Shown here: positions 15,530 through 16,913 of the stretch, piece after piece | Numbering within the stretch: position 1 is the stretch's first letter | Layout of the letters: the number at the start of each line of letters is the position of its first letter | NCBI GenBank assembly: GCA_027577415.1 | Contig: JANBQS010000488.1 | Coordinates: 1-16,913 of the forward strand | Origin: Coemansia sp. RSA 922 | Taxonomy: Eukaryota; Kickxellomycota; Kickxellomycetes; Kickxellales; Kickxellaceae | Reading direction: 5' to 3' | DNA: 16,913 bases | The notes under the pieces: generated by a model | Database searches by the model: none | Told to the model about the DNA's origin: nothing | What the model saw: only the letters and a program-made list of their open reading frames with translations | Position numbers and translations under genes: made by a program

Positions 15530-15649
15530 ATGATTTACCACACTGTTTATCAAGGCAAATGTCCACGGTGCCCTTTCGTCACTGATGACTTGAGCATATT
15601 GTGTGACCATCTAGCAAGTTGTCTGAATAGGCCAAGGTCCAAAAATTAA
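15530..15649 (+). CDS. Candidate 39-residue C2HC zinc-finger microprotein
   Basis: From the ATG at 15530 the frame runs 39 codons to TAA at 15647. It contains C11-X2-C14-X12-H27-X3-C31, exactly the spacing of a classical zinc finger, with Cys as the last ligand and Leu at the usual hydrophobic position (L24, three residues before His27). The second half (LASCLNRPRSK) is basic. An in-frame stop at 15521 shows that the unspliced frame does not extend upstream. A TATAAAAGG box lies about 85 bp upstream and AATAAA (15651-15656) directly follows the stop, so the unit looks like a complete tiny transcription unit. I do not recognise a family. It could instead be an exon of a larger gene or a chance frame. 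Confidence 0.4.
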   Translation: MIYHTVYQGKCPRCPFVTDDLSILCDHLASCLNRPRSKN

Positions 15650-15913
15650 TAATAAAGAACATATTTTACATTCCATTCACAATAAAAGCCAGTGACTTGA
15701 AAATCTTCTATTATGAAATTTTTTTCCTTCGCTTTGCTGAAACTTTGCCAAAATAAAACAGCAATTGTGATAAGCCCTGCACCATACACCACGCCTCTAC
15801 CTTTGAGTAAAAAAATGTGAAGACGTTGACACTAGCATATTGTTTACACAGTCTAATGAACTATCAAGAAACTGTGATATATAGGGCTGTTGGTTGGCGA
15901 CAATGATGTGATA
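15650..15913. other. AT-rich intergenic stretch
   Basis: I see no supported gene. A second AATAAA-type signal lies near 15681, and CAATTGTGATAAG-like AT-rich sequence follows. It probably holds the 3' end of the micro-ORF unit and the promoter of the next gene. Confidence 0.4.
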
Positions 15914-16454
15914 ATGGTTTGTATAATTGTATGTGCGAATACAAATGAAACAATACCTGGTGCCTTGACATTACATTTTTCGCGGTTTCGCTGAGAAGTA
16001 TAATCTTTTAGACTCATTTGTTTAATCAAATCTCTTGCAGTCAGTTTCAGAGGGAACATCTACTGTAATTGACAGCGAGATTACTCCGCCAGAGCGGCGT
16101 CGTAGCAATTATGCGCTGCCGGAGAATATGCGCCACACGCGAGTTATTGACAATACAGCCAACGATACGCCATACGTAAGTCGTAAGCTCACTCTCTCGG
16201 CGCATATTTCGGCTTATCGCGCGCGTAGAGGCAGCAAGGGACCGATAGTCCGATTCTCAGAGTATACTAGCGACGATGTCATTAATGTCTCGGATCACGA
16301 GGATGTGGGCCTGCACAGTCCCACCCCGAGCAGTGTCAGCTTGGATCGACAACTAGAGCTATCTGCTATTGCCGAGTACATGGAAGATGACGTCGAGTAC
16401 GATGAGAACACCAATGACAACGGCGCTGGGCTTCGTGTGATCAACAACAAGTAG
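15914..16454 (+). CDS. Orphan acidic, disordered protein, probably spliced
   Basis: The well-supported part is the exon 16041-16454, open to TAG. It begins right after a strong acceptor (CTCTTGCAG ending at 16040) and has no ATG near its beginning. The best local first exon is ATG 15914 to 15928 (MVCII), followed by donor GTATGT at 15929; this joins in phase 0 and gives 143 aa. The first exon is therefore uncertain and could lie further upstream. The protein is hydrophilic: ITPPERRRSNYALPENMRHTR, a central basic patch (YRARRGSKG), then an acidic tail (YMEDDVEYDENTNDN). I recognise no domain. The Ser/Thr-Pro and Arg-rich segments would suit a phosphorylated regulatory protein, but that is speculation. 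Confidence 0.5.
15929..16040 (+). other. Predicted intron before the orphan exon
   Basis: Donor GTATGT and acceptor TCTTGCAG bound 112 nt, within the size range of the other introns here. The acceptor is convincing; the donor is only the best nearby match. Confidence 0.4.
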
Positions 16455-16818
16455 TAGCATTCTTTTCTAATCAAGTTAATATTAGCTATTCGCCATTTCG
16501 CAGCCACTCGTCACTATCACTCAGTAATATTATCTATTTGCACAACACTCACGCACAAGACCTGCACAAGCGAGTAAAAAAGTATGAATACGCAACAATC
16601 AAGGTAGGCTAAATCAGTCAGTCTCTCATTACTTCGCAAAGTAAATATTTAATAGGCGCCAGCGGAACTTGCGAATAGTCTACATGTACTGATATTGCAA
16701 GGCATATCATCAACTTTTGAATAAAAGTGTTGCATTGTTAATGAAAGGAAGAGAAAAGAAAAGAAAAGAAAAGAAAAGAAAAGAAAAAAGCTAAAAATAT
16801 TTGAAGGTCAACCAGGAC
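16455..16818. other. Intergenic stretch with microsatellite
   Basis: No gene is seen. This stretch lies between two converging transcription units and contains AATAAA (16720-16725) and the AAAAG microsatellite listed separately. Confidence 0.5.
16753..16788. repeat. (GAAAA)n pentanucleotide microsatellite
   Basis: About seven uninterrupted tandem copies of the 5-bp unit GAAAA are visible, ending in an A run. The repeat lies in intergenic sequence, so copy number can probably vary freely between strains. Confidence 0.95.
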
Positions 16819-16913
16819 TCATTGAGAAACATCGTCAGATGTGTGCATGCTAAAATACTCCTCAATCATAGGAAGCACCCAGCACATGGCATTCTCAATC
16901 CCCATCAAGTTGA
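16819..16913 (-). CDS. C-terminal end of a protein gene cut by the window edge
   Basis: On the minus strand, an open frame enters at the window edge and ends at TGA (16819-16821). It encodes about 31 residues, including GIENAMCWVLPMIEEYFSMH. The mix of conserved-looking Trp, Cys and Pro with acidic residues looks like real coding sequence. The fragment is too short for me to name a family. Just downstream, on the same strand, the sequence becomes T-rich, as expected for a 3' end. Confidence 0.5.
   Translation of the reverse strand, partial: NLMGIENAMCWVLPMIEEYFSMHTSDDVSQ

Noticed and set aside
15905..15996. Possible C/D box snoRNA in the predicted intron (ATGATGT ... CTGA)
   Set aside because: The C box is imperfect and the ends have no complementary terminal stem.
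1..16913. CRISPR array, insertion sequence, integrated virus or transposase
   Set aside because: No regularly spaced direct repeats, terminal inverted repeats with target duplications, or recognisable transposase, integrase or viral proteins were seen on either strand.

Overview
The window is nuclear DNA from a eukaryote, most likely a fungus with a compact, intron-poor genome. The evidence is: orthologues of eukaryote-only machinery (20S proteasome alpha subunit, SF3a subunit 3, PARN-type deadenylase, Aly/REF export factor, a fungal Fzo1-type mitofusin), short introns (about 85-115 nt) with GT..AG ends, mostly single-exon genes, T-rich leaders right before the start codons, and intergenic gaps as small as 28-62 bp. 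Having PARN, PAAF1 and a ZC3H11-like protein together with few introns fits an early-diverging fungus (a Kickxellomycotina-like lineage is my guess), but the sequence alone does not fix the species.

Layout. 1-819: AT-rich, with a degenerate tRNA-like sequence at 52-147. 820-1737 (+): orphan basic protein. 1953-2835 (+): proteasome subunit alpha type 4 (Pre9/PSMA4), two exons. 2974-4452 (+): splicing factor SF3a subunit 3. 4595-4936 (+): small EF-hand protein. 4937-5363: convergent intergenic region rich in inverted and direct repeats. 5364-7721 (-): mitofusin Fzo1, clearly more GC-rich than its neighbours. 7722-8000: divergent promoter. 8001-9470 (+): PARN-like poly(A) ribonuclease. 9614-10564 (+): ERGIC-53/VIP36-type L-lectin cargo receptor. 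10627-11889 (+): PAAF1/Rpn14 WD40 proteasome-assembly chaperone. 11918-13702 (-): ZC3H11-like triple CCCH zinc-finger protein. 14121-15079 (-): Aly/REF mRNA export adaptor, two exons. 15530-15649 (+): candidate 39-residue C2HC zinc-finger microprotein. About 15914-16454 (+): orphan, probably spliced. 16819-16913 (-): C-terminal end of a gene cut by the window edge.

These are independent eukaryotic genes, not an operon. Two themes recur: mRNA processing, export and decay (SF3a3, PARN, ZC3H11-like, Aly/REF) and the proteasome (alpha-4 core subunit, PAAF1/Rpn14 base-assembly factor). Mitofusin and the cargo lectin are organelle functions. I see no CRISPR array and no recognisable transposase or virus. 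The least explained items are the 39-residue zinc-finger-like ORF with its own TATA box and AATAAA, the structured intergenic region at 5050-5275, the two orphan proteins and the stand-alone Miro-like EF-hand protein.
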